Positions 32,001-40,362 of a DNA stretch of 64,000 nt are shown piece after piece (the first letter of the stretch is position 1; each line of letters begins with the position of its first letter). The notes beneath the pieces were generated by a model. It was not told where the DNA came from, searched no databases, and was given only the letters and a program-made list of their open reading frames with translations. The stretch comes from Diplonema japonicum (Eukaryota > Euglenozoa > Diplonemea > Diplonemida > Diplonemidae). The translations under genes were made by a program, and so were the position numbers. The stretch is taken from positions 313,001-377,000 of the forward strand of contig OZ025733.1 in the NCBI GenBank assembly GCA_964019335.1. The letters run 5' to 3'.

Positions 32001-35000
32001 TCATGACAACGGCCACCTTCAACCCGGGTGAGGAGGAGGACGTCATTGAGGCGCAGCCTGGCGACTCAGCCGCGTCTCCGCAGCTTTTAAAGAACTTCGA
32101 CACAACTTCTGAAGGAACCATCGTCATGTCCAGCTTGCACAGCAAACGACCCCCAACGCAGAACCACGCGAACCAAGACGCGGACGCAGCTACAGAGGGA
32201 GGGCTCACACCGCTTCACTACTTCAAGCTCGAAGGCGTTTCTTTCTTCGTCACTGACACACTCCGACGGTACCCCATACACTTTCTTTTGAAGCTCCTTG
32301 CTGAAAGGCGTAACGAGCTGGACGATGACAGCGAAGCAGGGAGCCTGCACCCTTCGCCGCGGCTTCCCGAGCACAGCCACGAGAACATCAAACGCATGAA
32401 AAAGGAACAACACAACAACCTCCTCTCTGTCATCAAAAAGACTATTCAGTTTTTGAACTCTCGCGACCCGTTCTACTTTTTGAAGTGGGTGCACCGGAAG
32501 TGCGAGGGGATCACGCCTTTGAGGCTGGCCATCCACCTCCAGCTGGACGACATCGTGGAGTGCATGATCGGCCTGCAAAAGACCCAAGGCGGGCTTTTGA
32601 AAAGAAAAATAAGCTACGACCCTGAACGGTTGGAAATGGACCACTTCGTGGACATTTGGGGATGCAGGGAACCGGACAACGAAGGGCTTCTCCCATTACA
32701 CGCAGCGATCCTACAAGTCGGTGTGGTGGACTACGTGGATAACGTCGCAACGGGCGGAAGATGGGAGGTGACGGGTGAGAATGGGGAGGAGCTGGCTGTC
32801 CCAAGGCATAAACGCCCGTACCGGGTCAGAAACTACTACGACGGGAAAGGAATGAAAATCACGAACCCGCTGATGGCGTACAACTCTGCTGACGGGTCTC
32901 TGGCTGGAGATGCGATGATGCTGCCGATCTTCTTAATGGAGGATGAGAACAGCGTGGCGTTCCGACACCCTTCCAACCTCCCGCGGCTCATGTCAGAGAT
33001 CCATCTCCTGCACGAGAGGAGAAAGCTCGTCACGTACGTCGACACGAGTGTAGACGCAGACACCACGAACCTCGGCGACGGTGTCAACCGTTCCATCAAA
33101 CTCCTCAAACAGCTCATCGCTTGCTCGTTCGTCGAACGGTCCATCATCGTTGGAGGGAACCCTCCCCCTCGTGGGTGCAAACAATACATCGAGATCCCGA
33201 AGGTGATCGACCGTGCCGACCGGTCCATCCTCACCTCCATTTCTCACAAGACGCAGAAGGTCATGCTGTCTCGAACATGGGACCGAACAGGTGTCAACGA
33301 AAACGTCCTGATGCGTGACGGCGCGATTGAGAGTATGTCGGGCACTGCTCTCCACCTTGCTTTGAAGTTCGCTCCTTATGTGGTTCCCAATCTCCTCACT
33401 TGGGGCGACCTCATTGAGCTTGAGCCCACCGTGCGGCTGTCGCCATCGTGGCTCGGCATCATCCATCTTCAGTACCGCAAAGGGTTCAAAAGCGTTAATA
33501 TTCAAAACGATGTACCTATGCTCGGACAGATCACATGGGAGGAGGAAGACTCCGAGCTCAACCTCGCGCACTGGGCTGCGGTGAGAGACCAGAAACGGCT
33601 GCTCGAACGCGTTGTGCAGGAAAACCCAGAATGCATGTCGCAACGCACGAAGCGGCTTGAACGGACTGCCCTGCACTACGCATGCTACTCGGGGTCTTTG
33701 GAATGTCTCAATGTCCTTCTGTCCGCCTTGTCCGACAAGACAGAGGGCACAGGTGTGCACACCCTTGATGTCGAGGGCAACACACCCCTGCACATATCTG
33801 CTTCGCTGTGCCACCCCATATGCACAGAGACATTGCTTGAAGCAGGCGCACGGCCTTATTGGAAGAACAAGAAGAGCTCCGGAGGGTTGGACCCCCACGA
33901 CTGCAGCATTGCGTTGCTGCTCCACCACACCCACAAGGAAAAAGACTTCCACAAGGAGAACCTTGCAAGGGAGTGGGAGAGGGACGCCACCATATTGAAG
34001 AACCAGATCTCACTTCTGAACCAAGACCCGAGGATTCAAAGAAAACTATCGTTGCAGGCCACCAAGTCATTCTTACTCGAAGCCTCTTTCTACTTACTAT
34101 TCTTGACGATGCTGTGCATGGTGGTGCACAACAAGACAGGGCTCTTTTCTGCGGACGGGTACTTCAAGACAGCTGGGGTGCGCGAAGAGGTACTGCACGA
34201 GGAGTTCAGCTGGAACGACACAAGATTTGTGAAAAGGTTGGAAGACGTAAGCTCTGTGGAAGACATGTACTCGTTCTTAAGAGGGCCGGTGATCGACCAG
34301 ATGTTCATACAAGGCAACGGAGGCTCAGAATTCGCAACGCTGTTCGGATTGCTCCGCTTGGTGGGGACAGTACGGCTCAGACAGTTGAGGGTCAAGGACA
34401 TGACATGCCACAGGCCCAACTGGGTCAACACGTTCATCTCAGGATGCTACGGCGCATGGTCCACCGAGAACGAGGAGACCTCAGGGACACACTTTGGCTC
34501 TGCCTATATATCGCAAAGGGAAGACCCCGCGGTGTACGGATGGAGGTCAAAAATGAACCACCTTTACCCTAACGATGGATACGCCATCGATCTTTTCCCC
34601 ACCGACATCTTTGGCAGCCTGAAAACACTACAGGACCTGGAAGACCGATCATGGGTCGACCTTCAAACACGCGCGGTGTTTGTGGAGTTCACGCTGTACA
34701 ACCCCAACGTGCACACCTTCATGGTGGGGAAGGTTCTGTTCGAAACACCGGAGTACGGCGGGTGCCATTCATCATACAGACTCACAAATGTTCGTATAGA
34801 ATGGTGTCTACCCGGCGGAAGGGTCAACCAGCTGGAATGCCAAAGCACCTACGACGAGGTTATCTTCTTCTTGGAACTGTGTTTGCTTGTCTCTGTTGTG
34901 TTCCTAACTTACGACGAGCTCTTCGACATGTGGAACTCCTGGAAGTACGTGCAACAGATGATCCAGGACGAGGAAAAACGGAGGATGAAAGAGAGCAAGG

Positions 35001-36172
35001 AAAGGGAGCAAGCGGGGCAGAGGGTCAACAGGTATTCAAAACTCTCGACACCGTCCAAGCCGATCGACGACACGCCATGCTCGAGGAAGGTCTTCAACTT
35101 CACAGCGTACCTCTGGCACGGTCTGGCACACTATTTCTGGAGAGAATGGAACCTTGTCGATTTGCTCAGTGTAATAATGTTCTGGCTTGTTGCCGGGACA
35201 CGGTTTTCGTTCATCAACGAGACGATGCATGTGGACCCGGAGGACCTCATAGCAGACAATTCAACCTTTTTAGACCTCTGGCCGATAGCGGCCTTGACCC
35301 GAGCAGAACGCGAACTGTGGGCGTTGGTTCTGGTACTGTACGTTGTCAAGCTGTTGAAGTACATCATGATCCTCCCAAAGCTGGGCTCCGTCGCCACAGC
35401 AATCACAACAACGATTGGTGACTCGAAGGTTCTGATCTTCTTCGTTGTGTTCATGGTCATCACGCTGTCGCTCATGCTCGGGATCCACCTGCTACTGTCG
35501 GAGTCGAGTCTGGGATACAAATCATTTGGTGACACGCTTCTGTCGTTCATGCAAATTGTGTTCGGGCAGTGGGACTACAACTCCTTCACACGAGAATCCT
35601 GGCTGATCGGACCCTTCTTGTTTCTCTGCACGCTGTTCCTTGCAAACCTTGTTCTGATCAACGTGTTCATCGCGGTCGTTGGAAACATTTACGAAGAGAA
35701 TCTCCGAAAATCTGTCGAGAGATGGAGCTGGCAGATCATTGACGAGTACCAATACAAACTGACGAAAATACCCCGCCCAAGGGGAACGGGAAATCCTGTC
35801 ATGGCTGCTCTTTCGAAATTGTTTTTCTGCTGGCTGCGTGTTATGAACAAGGTGGTTTTGCGGAACGGGCGAAAAGAAGATGCACACGGTTTGCATGATG
35901 TTACAAGCGAAAACCTTGAAGAATTTCCTACAAGGGTTATGAGGAAGGAGGCCGTGCAGAGATTGCTTAAGTCACAGCAGCGGATCCAAACAAACCTTGC
36001 TGAAGTAAACGAGAACGTTGACAGCGTGAAACATAAGGTTCTTGCGAACACCGCTACGCTGGACAGAATCCACGAGCAATTGGACAAACTTGATTCTTCA
36101 ATGCACCACCTCCAGTCGTCTCATGATGAGCTGCGCTTAATGGTGATATCTAACCAAGTTGTGCATTCTTGA
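26054..36172 (+). CDS. NADAR-ankyrin-polycystin (TRPP-like) giant channel
   Basis: A single uninterrupted exon of 3372 codons. A Pro-rich N-terminus is followed by a NADAR (YbiA-type) domain at about 338-470, with LSPFFLCSF, SSEHYYQAMKF containing the expected catalytic Glu (residue 360), and TNIYGYLLEKLR. Ankyrin repeats lie at about 565-1150 and 2500-2616, with a long unassigned middle. The first membrane segment (about 2669-2695) is followed by a polycystin extracellular domain (RQLRVKD; RAVFVEFTLYNPNVHTFMVG near 2870). The remaining segments and pore run to about 3215 (FGQWDYN, then ANLVLINVFIAVVGNIYEE). The C-terminus is helical. It is probably a cation channel, perhaps in the flagellar membrane. 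The NADAR part may bind or hydrolyse ADP-ribose adducts; that coupling is inference. Confidence 0.85.
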   Translation: MTTNPNLLTRPGSPLMDLGRRGSSQVPGGLGIGLNSWRRMKGGMGPPPPKRRVSIFKSDKVVKDGDKGHKDGQEVELCEGLPRGLRALTVPQGLKVPGLQHSIYGCTAQWPLPPLRERSKEQDDPVLQSPRAPPQRYDDDTSLTLEALRASHSSTFRVIKESQGRPSTPTSRGGAPRSLTLQADTNTVQVYLTSPTCSEGMTMTHLFLCGTNIGDIVLYQTTELQPVEPLRPSDLANVVDGDYERPPPDADQQVIRGDKMTIFKGGSDSLGWKEFRVVSPKRCVSALLIILMKTDDHLNTSSTLGASLGWRKLHQKVTSENASQATLSIEGSCAGTKWKELSPFFLCSFHLDGVKWTSSEHYYQAMKFNDGGLQQDVANAETAETATALGKQLGPIRADWLEAREDIMYAAMKAKFEQNQDCKKVLLSTGTKKLLFPNGKNPFWCSRSSDSTEPTNIYGYLLEKLRSEFQSEETRRGLRRTAMALQLDSIEVVGYDSLVHPVTSVSSKDLLRVKERVVTPLYLSVLQNDVEAVRRQVQVIKTHHDINVVEAVLRAGLPGGTASGSTCLHAAAKLGHVEILKILLQHGADPQIQNDRLSTPLHAAARSGHTECMELLLRDKNGHSAAMIMDCVGSTPLMVAVESRKKAVIRQLLSLGSEVTDAVRVSDNATLMHIAAKRLDVSTLLLLKDHKEHATYVTVNNETPLHWAFKGGKENDEDKLSDLKMQRVGEKQSKVIDVLLEYGADLRGVTDEGVNAMHLAAENGSELGLSALLKAAGENWHDLLYQETDDGYTPLMKAGKMNHIGTMSLILTRRWNARGGTTSFVQSGGWNEMNLMQALVVAAEAGHNEVLTEFGPRVQLRAFTAGYDWSLALLLAAENGNTEIMRFLLGKEVLPNARLFDGHPEQEKFGDATPLLIASKKADHEIVNMLLEQADNYMSKADILEWFTCRHNMRGHTPLLAAIHAFEEMGDAALQTVDLLLAFAKICDININTMNIGQEDPWLVICNHGVEIELDDPTAAGRKIPVAHGSEVGVIEIVNDYHVHVASPHQGWITIDDPTSPPIAQMETPLHAAVSTKSKELVMRILNHCNVDAKMLQVALEQPDKRSLTPLLLATSMHLPDISKILVEKGADPNAKNINQETVVHILAKWPGRNSEAVMMLECFSEKVLKNRAYFLSPVEDYQTDTIGYSVGYSTTLDIKIPAARSVLVDLLLCKSKPFKEQGAMTALETACTHGAVAVADWILQQYHFAKSYLSAEQMTRVEVDNRRGFEFAAKKLPLHRDRDKLTTSFVIPNRSASVRNTPGEEEHIHFAAIVNLMFQAGVPIPLSIMQRPDVEMPVETEWLAPLEMLFSVVLELEPTEFPSEEENGKKVHRLILPLHQQWMPDEQGDMVRCTTRSDDVLLALSRALEMGGIVSFMRKTKVGQQMIHGARRLTSGRIPFQEVEILQVMKHEILEKENVRTRFDFVLTQNGVHVQVQLLRAVADEIRIRFKKDKKLLKIGYLWHYNTSSEVLKIDTTSDVLSFAFFYVDDMETFQLAEWVQMLIDDEILEYNIDNGWFPLGQALDTCLDESAPMVNQVHSLQAIIRDPYSCDRYDHFFKTLSRKRGDDAFELFEEPAEAKAAEERLHDHAITLTTSAVMSQTLMTFLQFRVVQQKLNPLRLLDVTGVILEPEHEDMLEKWIGAPNGVFSNLQLLRFNSRRFGPIEVTPKLGEEASEVRPLHSLAADNFTLDLKFITCTARDDTPRVEFIQQTESTKLYKDFPEDFDKEDQENILKAEEELKALVDIEDMQNVLSMTIERLREQGVRWRSLRDIGLGTDEEFEALSLKKNKQKVQRKAAKEAERLLQTFGNLGKESYVLYFSAPKRYDVLLKLMNGKRQKTDTVNEIFDRLGTGGRGIQIDLGLFQSAEGVNFQFGHVKALLEYVKRHKAVRSLRFTDLNFLNENEENQEAAVREFIQAKLLRGLTCRNIDFGKENKHVGEIFMTTATFNPGEEEDVIEAQPGDSAASPQLLKNFDTTSEGTIVMSSLHSKRPPTQNHANQDADAATEGGLTPLHYFKLEGVSFFVTDTLRRYPIHFLLKLLAERRNELDDDSEAGSLHPSPRLPEHSHENIKRMKKEQHNNLLSVIKKTIQFLNSRDPFYFLKWVHRKCEGITPLRLAIHLQLDDIVECMIGLQKTQGGLLKRKISYDPERLEMDHFVDIWGCREPDNEGLLPLHAAILQVGVVDYVDNVATGGRWEVTGENGEELAVPRHKRPYRVRNYYDGKGMKITNPLMAYNSADGSLAGDAMMLPIFLMEDENSVAFRHPSNLPRLMSEIHLLHERRKLVTYVDTSVDADTTNLGDGVNRSIKLLKQLIACSFVERSIIVGGNPPPRGCKQYIEIPKVIDRADRSILTSISHKTQKVMLSRTWDRTGVNENVLMRDGAIESMSGTALHLALKFAPYVVPNLLTWGDLIELEPTVRLSPSWLGIIHLQYRKGFKSVNIQNDVPMLGQITWEEEDSELNLAHWAAVRDQKRLLERVVQENPECMSQRTKRLERTALHYACYSGSLECLNVLLSALSDKTEGTGVHTLDVEGNTPLHISASLCHPICTETLLEAGARPYWKNKKSSGGLDPHDCSIALLLHHTHKEKDFHKENLAREWERDATILKNQISLLNQDPRIQRKLSLQATKSFLLEASFYLLFLTMLCMVVHNKTGLFSADGYFKTAGVREEVLHEEFSWNDTRFVKRLEDVSSVEDMYSFLRGPVIDQMFIQGNGGSEFATLFGLLRLVGTVRLRQLRVKDMTCHRPNWVNTFISGCYGAWSTENEETSGTHFGSAYISQREDPAVYGWRSKMNHLYPNDGYAIDLFPTDIFGSLKTLQDLEDRSWVDLQTRAVFVEFTLYNPNVHTFMVGKVLFETPEYGGCHSSYRLTNVRIEWCLPGGRVNQLECQSTYDEVIFFLELCLLVSVVFLTYDELFDMWNSWKYVQQMIQDEEKRRMKESKEREQAGQRVNRYSKLSTPSKPIDDTPCSRKVFNFTAYLWHGLAHYFWREWNLVDLLSVIMFWLVAGTRFSFINETMHVDPEDLIADNSTFLDLWPIAALTRAERELWALVLVLYVVKLLKYIMILPKLGSVATAITTTIGDSKVLIFFVVFMVITLSLMLGIHLLLSESSLGYKSFGDTLLSFMQIVFGQWDYNSFTRESWLIGPFLFLCTLFLANLVLINVFIAVVGNIYEENLRKSVERWSWQIIDEYQYKLTKIPRPRGTGNPVMAALSKLFFCWLRVMNKVVLRNGRKEDAHGLHDVTSENLEEFPTRVMRKEAVQRLLKSQQRIQTNLAEVNENVDSVKHKVLANTATLDRIHEQLDKLDSSMHHLQSSHDELRLMVISNQVVHS

Positions 36173-36881
36173 TTTTTTTTTTCCCCCATTCTTTGATCAT
36201 TTTTTTTTTGTTTCCCCTTCCCCCCCTTTTTTTTTCAAATAGAATCATTATGCAGGGAAAAAAAAAGAAAAAAAAAGAAAGGGCAAGGGAAAGGGTGTTT
36301 TTTTTTTGTGTGTGTGTTGCCTTACCGAAGCCTCGTTGCCCTCCCCCCCCTTTTTTTTTGTTTTTTTAAAAAAAAGTTAAAAACAAGATTATAACCTTTT
36401 TATGCGGTTTTAAAAAAAAACCCCCTCCCCCCCCCCCCACGACGCTTACTCTCTATATACCAGTCTAGTCTTCCCCCAAATATAAAAGCTGTTCACACAA
36501 AAAAAGTAGAGTCCGAGTTCATGCCATTGTTTAGACAAATAGTAAATAGCAATTTTATGAGTCATTGTAACAAGTGGGGTGCTTTGCATGGGCTTTTGAG
36601 GTGTGCGTTCGATATCTTTTCTTTCTTTGACAAAAGGAGAGCAACACCTATACGTGAGATTAAGATTATTCGTTCTTTGCTTTTTTTTTTTTTTTCCTCT
36701 TTTTTTTTTTTTTTGTTTAAACAGAAGAAGAAAAAACGAAAGCGGCCTGCCCTTAAACATTTGTTTTTTTCTGTCTGCGTTCTGCACACTTACTCCACGG
36801 TCAGCGTGACCAAATGATCTTTGTTTGTTAGGCCGGTGGGCGGGTCTTAACTAGATTTTTTTTTTTTTTTTTTTTTTGCAT

Positions 36882-36923
36882 GAACAAGAAAAACAATATA
36901 TTGATAATGAATTGTTATTGCTA
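36882..36923 (+). promoter_or_regulatory. Conserved block upstream of RNA copy C
   Basis: It shares gaacaag at the start and gaattgttattgc at the end with 5208-5248, at nearly the same distance from the RNA. The position and conservation suggest a proximal promoter element; alternatively the whole unit was copied together. Confidence 0.45.
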
Positions 36924-37009
36924 AAAAGAGTTGTGGTAGCATTGATGGGCTTATCCTTCTACAGGTTGATCCCGGCTGTGCACAAACAACAATCAATCGA
37001 CTCTTTTTT
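36924..37009 (+). ncRNA. Candidate structured RNA, copy C
   Basis: The outer stem AAAAGAGU/ACUCUUUU is kept. The second stem is GGU/AUC where copies A and B have GGC/GCC; the next helix is AUUG/CAAU in place of CUUG/CAAG; the hairpin stem GGGCUUAUCC/GGUUGAUCCC closes the loop UUCUACA. Downstream GUGCACAAACAA matches copy B, and the RNA ends in CTCTTTTTTT. Sequence has diverged while the pairing plan persists. Confidence 0.6.
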
Positions 37010-37471
37010 TGCTTGAACAGAAGAAAAGGAAAAGAAAAGAAAATCTTTTTTTAAAAAAGAAAAACTTTTTTGTTTACGTTGTATTTTTTTTTTTTTTTCC
37101 CTCTTCGAATAGAGGTACGGAATATTGGCCACCTTTGGTAAAGAAAAAAGAATGGGGAAAAAAAAAAAAAAAAAAAAAAATGACCAAAAAAAAAAAAAAA
37201 AAAAAAAAGGTGGAAGACAACCAAAAAAAATAAAATAAGGGGAGTTTTTCCACAACCACCCCCGGACCCAGAACGGTATCCCCACAAAAATAAAATAAAA
37301 GGAGAAAAAAAAAAAAAAAAAAAAACACCCTGGGTTTTTTGTCGTGGTCCCCCTCCCCCGCACTTTCCCCCTTCCACCTTTAAAAAAGTTATTTTTTTTT
37401 TTTTCCTTTTTTCCTTTTTTTTTCCTTCCATTTTCCCCCCTCCTCCAAGTTCAAATCAAAAACAAAAAAGA

Positions 37472-37513
<42 letters not shown>

Positions 37514-37520
37514 ACATAAA

Positions 37521-38894
37521 ATGGCAGCAATGACAGATGATGGAAGTGGTGTGATGGAACGGCAAATAGAAGGCCTCGTGAAAATACACAAAAGGGGGAA
37601 GGACAAATACGTGGATATACTAAAAGATTACGATGTTGAAAAAACCGTGGAAGAAGTGAAGAGAAGAGGTGCGCAAAGAGTGGCACTGCAGATGCCCGAC
37701 GAGCTTCTACGTGACGCAACAGCGGTACAGAAGTCACTGAGAGAACGCTGCGAAGGTGTTTTGTTCGTTGTGATGGCGGATACCGTCTTCGCACCGTGCT
37801 GCGTCGACGAAGTAACAGCAGAACACATCAACGCGGACCTTATTTTAAAATATGGCCATTCTTGCTTCACCGCTACATCACGCACACCAGTCCACTTCGT
37901 CCCTTACCACCTGTACAGCAATAATTCAACCCGTCCTGCAAACAATTCCAACACTACCGTTCACATCAACCCCTACAACGTCCCATCACATGAAAATTTA
38001 TCAGCCATCACACCGTTCATCGTGTCCGGTGTTTCAATCCCCTTAACATGTGAGGAGATAATCGTGGAATCGCATGACAACGACGGTGGTGTGCTTCAAC
38101 AATGCTGTCTGTGGGAGGAGTACCGGTCCATCTCAGGGCAACCTGGAACTGTCGTTTGCAACAGCGACGAGTTAGACAACGTCAGAAGGAACGTGAAGAA
38201 ACGGCTTCGGCAAAGAATGTTCTTAATAGAAAAAGTGAAGGATGTTGAGGTCATCGCCATCGTAGTCGCCTCCCTTGCGATCAAGGACTACGCGAAGACA
38301 GTTGAATACCTCAAAAGGGTCATCACAGCAAGCGGTAAGCAATACGTTGTGGTTTACGTGGGTAAGCTGAACGTTCCAAAGCTCACAAACTACGAGGAGG
38401 TGGATTTGTACTGCGTCATCGCCTGCCCTCAATCCACATGGTTTGACACCAAGGAGTACCCAAAAGGTGTTGTCACACCCATGGAAGTATCTGCTGCCCT
38501 TTGCGAAATCAAGCCCGAGTTCGATAACGGGAACGGCCCTATGATGCACAGCTTTTACTATTCCCTTGAGCTCGAAGCTGCCATGCGGTACTTCGACAGT
38601 GACACCATGGCCGCAGTCGACGATGACATTTCCCTCATCACAGGAGCTGTCCGAGCGTTGCCCAAAGATGAAACCGATGTTGGTGACGATGAAGCCACGC
38701 ACACTACTTCAACTGGAACGGTTATTACGTACAGCCAGAAGCAGCTTGTTGCTTTTCAAGAATCCCCACTTGTCTCCCGTTTGCATCAACGGAATTATCA
38801 AGGCCTCGAGGCCAACACGGGTGAGACCCCCGTGCAGGATGAAATCGCGAAGGGGCTTACAGGGATTGCAAGCGGGTATGCAAACGAGAAGTGA
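37521..38894 (+). CDS. DPH2: Diphthamide biosynthesis protein DPH2
   Basis: This is a 457-residue protein. DPH2 partners DPH1 in the [4Fe-4S]/SAM radical step that transfers the aminocarboxypropyl group to a His of elongation factor 2 in the cytosol. Visible hallmarks are RVALQMPDELLRDA (about 52-65), CCVDEVTAEHINADLILKYG (about 93-112) followed by HSC, and the C-terminal YVGKLNVPKLTNYEEVDLYC and IACPQSTWFDTKEYPKGVVT. The VDEVTAEH form and the VGKLN block favour DPH2 over DPH1. It is a single exon, with the ATG after an A-run and actacataaa. The start chosen also has a second in-frame ATG three codons on. Confidence 0.9.
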   Translation: MAAMTDDGSGVMERQIEGLVKIHKRGKDKYVDILKDYDVEKTVEEVKRRGAQRVALQMPDELLRDATAVQKSLRERCEGVLFVVMADTVFAPCCVDEVTAEHINADLILKYGHSCFTATSRTPVHFVPYHLYSNNSTRPANNSNTTVHINPYNVPSHENLSAITPFIVSGVSIPLTCEEIIVESHDNDGGVLQQCCLWEEYRSISGQPGTVVCNSDELDNVRRNVKKRLRQRMFLIEKVKDVEVIAIVVASLAIKDYAKTVEYLKRVITASGKQYVVVYVGKLNVPKLTNYEEVDLYCVIACPQSTWFDTKEYPKGVVTPMEVSAALCEIKPEFDNGNGPMMHSFYYSLELEAAMRYFDSDTMAAVDDDISLITGAVRALPKDETDVGDDEATHTTSTGTVITYSQKQLVAFQESPLVSRLHQRNYQGLEANTGETPVQDEIAKGLTGIASGYANEK

Positions 38895-39046
38895 GGAAGA
38901 AAGAAAAAAGGCAAAAGAAAAAAAAGGGGGGGGGGCAGGAAGGGGGAAAGAGTCATCATCATTGGTTCTTTTTTTTTTTCTCTCGCAACGCGGTACGGAG
39001 TAAACACTTACGAAGGAGGGGAGAAAAAAAAAAAGAAAAGAAAAAA

Positions 39047-39859
39047 ATGGGGTTTAGCAGTGTGCTGATGCTAGTGGCGGTGGTGTCTGTAGTGGTTTCT
39101 GGAGAAGCTGATATCAGCAAGCCGTTTCCTGGGGTGACGGAGCTCACTGGGGACAACTTCCAAGCTACAACGAAGAACGGGAAATACTGGCTGGTGGAGT
39201 TCTACGCCCCGTGGTGTGGTTGGTGCAAAAAGCTCGCGGGTGAGTGGATGGCCTTGGGTGAGGCTGTTGGCGAGCACCAGAAAATTGCCGTCGGCAAGTT
39301 CGATGCCGTAGCCGACGACTCCAGCGATGTATGCTTCAGAAGGGCGGGAGAAAAAAAAAAAAAAAAAAAACAGATCCCAGACTCCTACAGGGTGAAGGGG
39401 TTCCCTACTATCTTGCTTATTAAGCCTGACGGAACCTTTGTATGTCGAAGAAAAAAAAAGCCCCGATTTTTTTTTTTTCCAGGCAAAGTTCACAGGGTCG
39501 AGGAACGTAAACGGTTTCCTTGCGTTCATCAAGGCTGAGACTGGTGTTGAGATCACTGTTAAGGTTTGTGGAGGGTGGAGGGGAAAAGAAAAGGGAAAAA
39601 AAAAATAAAGGTAAAGGACGAAGAGAGAATGGAGGGAGGGACAGGTGTGGTGCAGGTTCTTTCTGAGGAGACCTTCAACAAGCTTGTCATGGACAAGACC
39701 AAGGATGTCTTTGTTAAGTTTTATGCACCATGGTGTGGTCACTGCAAGAGCATGGTTCCTGAATGGAACGCGTTGGCCGCGGCTTACAAGGGCACCAATG
39801 ATGTTGTGATTGCTGAAATCGACGCCGACAAGTTCAGGAGCATCGGGGACAAGGTGTGG

Positions 39860-39893
<34 letters not shown>

Positions 39894-40021
39894 TCCAGCA
39901 AAAAATCGGTAGTTTCCCTACCATCAAGCTTTTTACGAAGGCTGACAAAGCTGGGATTGAATTCAGCGGGGCCAGGGTCATGGACACCTTCAAGAGCTTC
40001 TTAGATTCCAAGAGGAAGTGA
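39047..40021 (+). CDS. Protein disulfide isomerase with two thioredoxin domains
   Basis: Five exons (39047-39328, 39374-39439, 39483-39563, 39656-39853, 39899-40021) give 249 residues; all introns are phase 0, 43-92 nt, and mostly A-rich. A signal peptide (MGFSSVLMLVAVVSVVVSGE) is followed by thioredoxin domain 1 with APWCGWCKKL and domain 2 with APWCGHCKSM; each keeps the cis-Pro strand (KGFPTILLIKPDG and GSFPTIKLF). The protein acts on disulfides of secretory proteins in the ER. It ends in SKRK with no KDEL-type signal and lacks the D domain of P5-like forms. Exon 4's acceptor is chosen by frame. Confidence 0.9.
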
Positions 40022-40362
40022 AGAGAATTATAAGAAATAAAGGAGAGGTAAAAAAAAAAGAAAGTGTTCGTTACACCCCCCCCAAAAAAAAGAAACTCCT
40101 CCCACCCCACCCCTTTGGGCGTTCCCCCCGAGCAGAATTAAAAAAGCAAAAGGAAAACCACGAAAGGGGTCACTATGAACCAAATCCATTCGATCGGTGT
40201 GAACCACACTTCAGAAACAGAAAAGAGAAAAAAAAGAAAAAGGGGGGGGGTGTAAAAAGAAGCAGAATTGCCTTCTTTTTACTTTATTTTTATTTATTTA
40301 TTGTACGGACACTGTTCTTCTTCTTTTTTTTTTCTTCTTCTTTTGCTTGGGTTGTTTGTAGC
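40022..40362. other. Gap with acceptor-like tract
   Basis: A purine-rich stretch is followed by a long T/C tract (about 40270-40360) ending gtttgtag one base before the next ATG. This is the clearest trans-splice acceptor candidate of the window. No gene is present. Confidence 0.65.

Larger units (their letters stand above)
36173..37520. other. Gap with homopolymers and RNA copy C
   Basis: The gap has T-, A- and C-runs and an AT-rich stretch at 36480-36820 without a gene. The RNA and its upstream block lie at 36882-37009. A further pyrimidine tract ends in ctccaag (about 37449), followed by a 35-nt A-run just before the DPH2 start. Confidence 0.7.

Noticed and set aside
32993-33952. 319-codon - strand frame inside the giant channel gene
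   Set aside because: It overlaps the ankyrin/polycystin coding sequence, which has clear domain matches on +; the antisense frame has no recognisable motif.
40018-40362. Upstream extension of the 40363 gene
   Set aside because: It overlaps the stop of the PDI gene and reads through Lys- and Phe-rich low-complexity DNA; an acceptor-like gtttgtag sits right before 40363.
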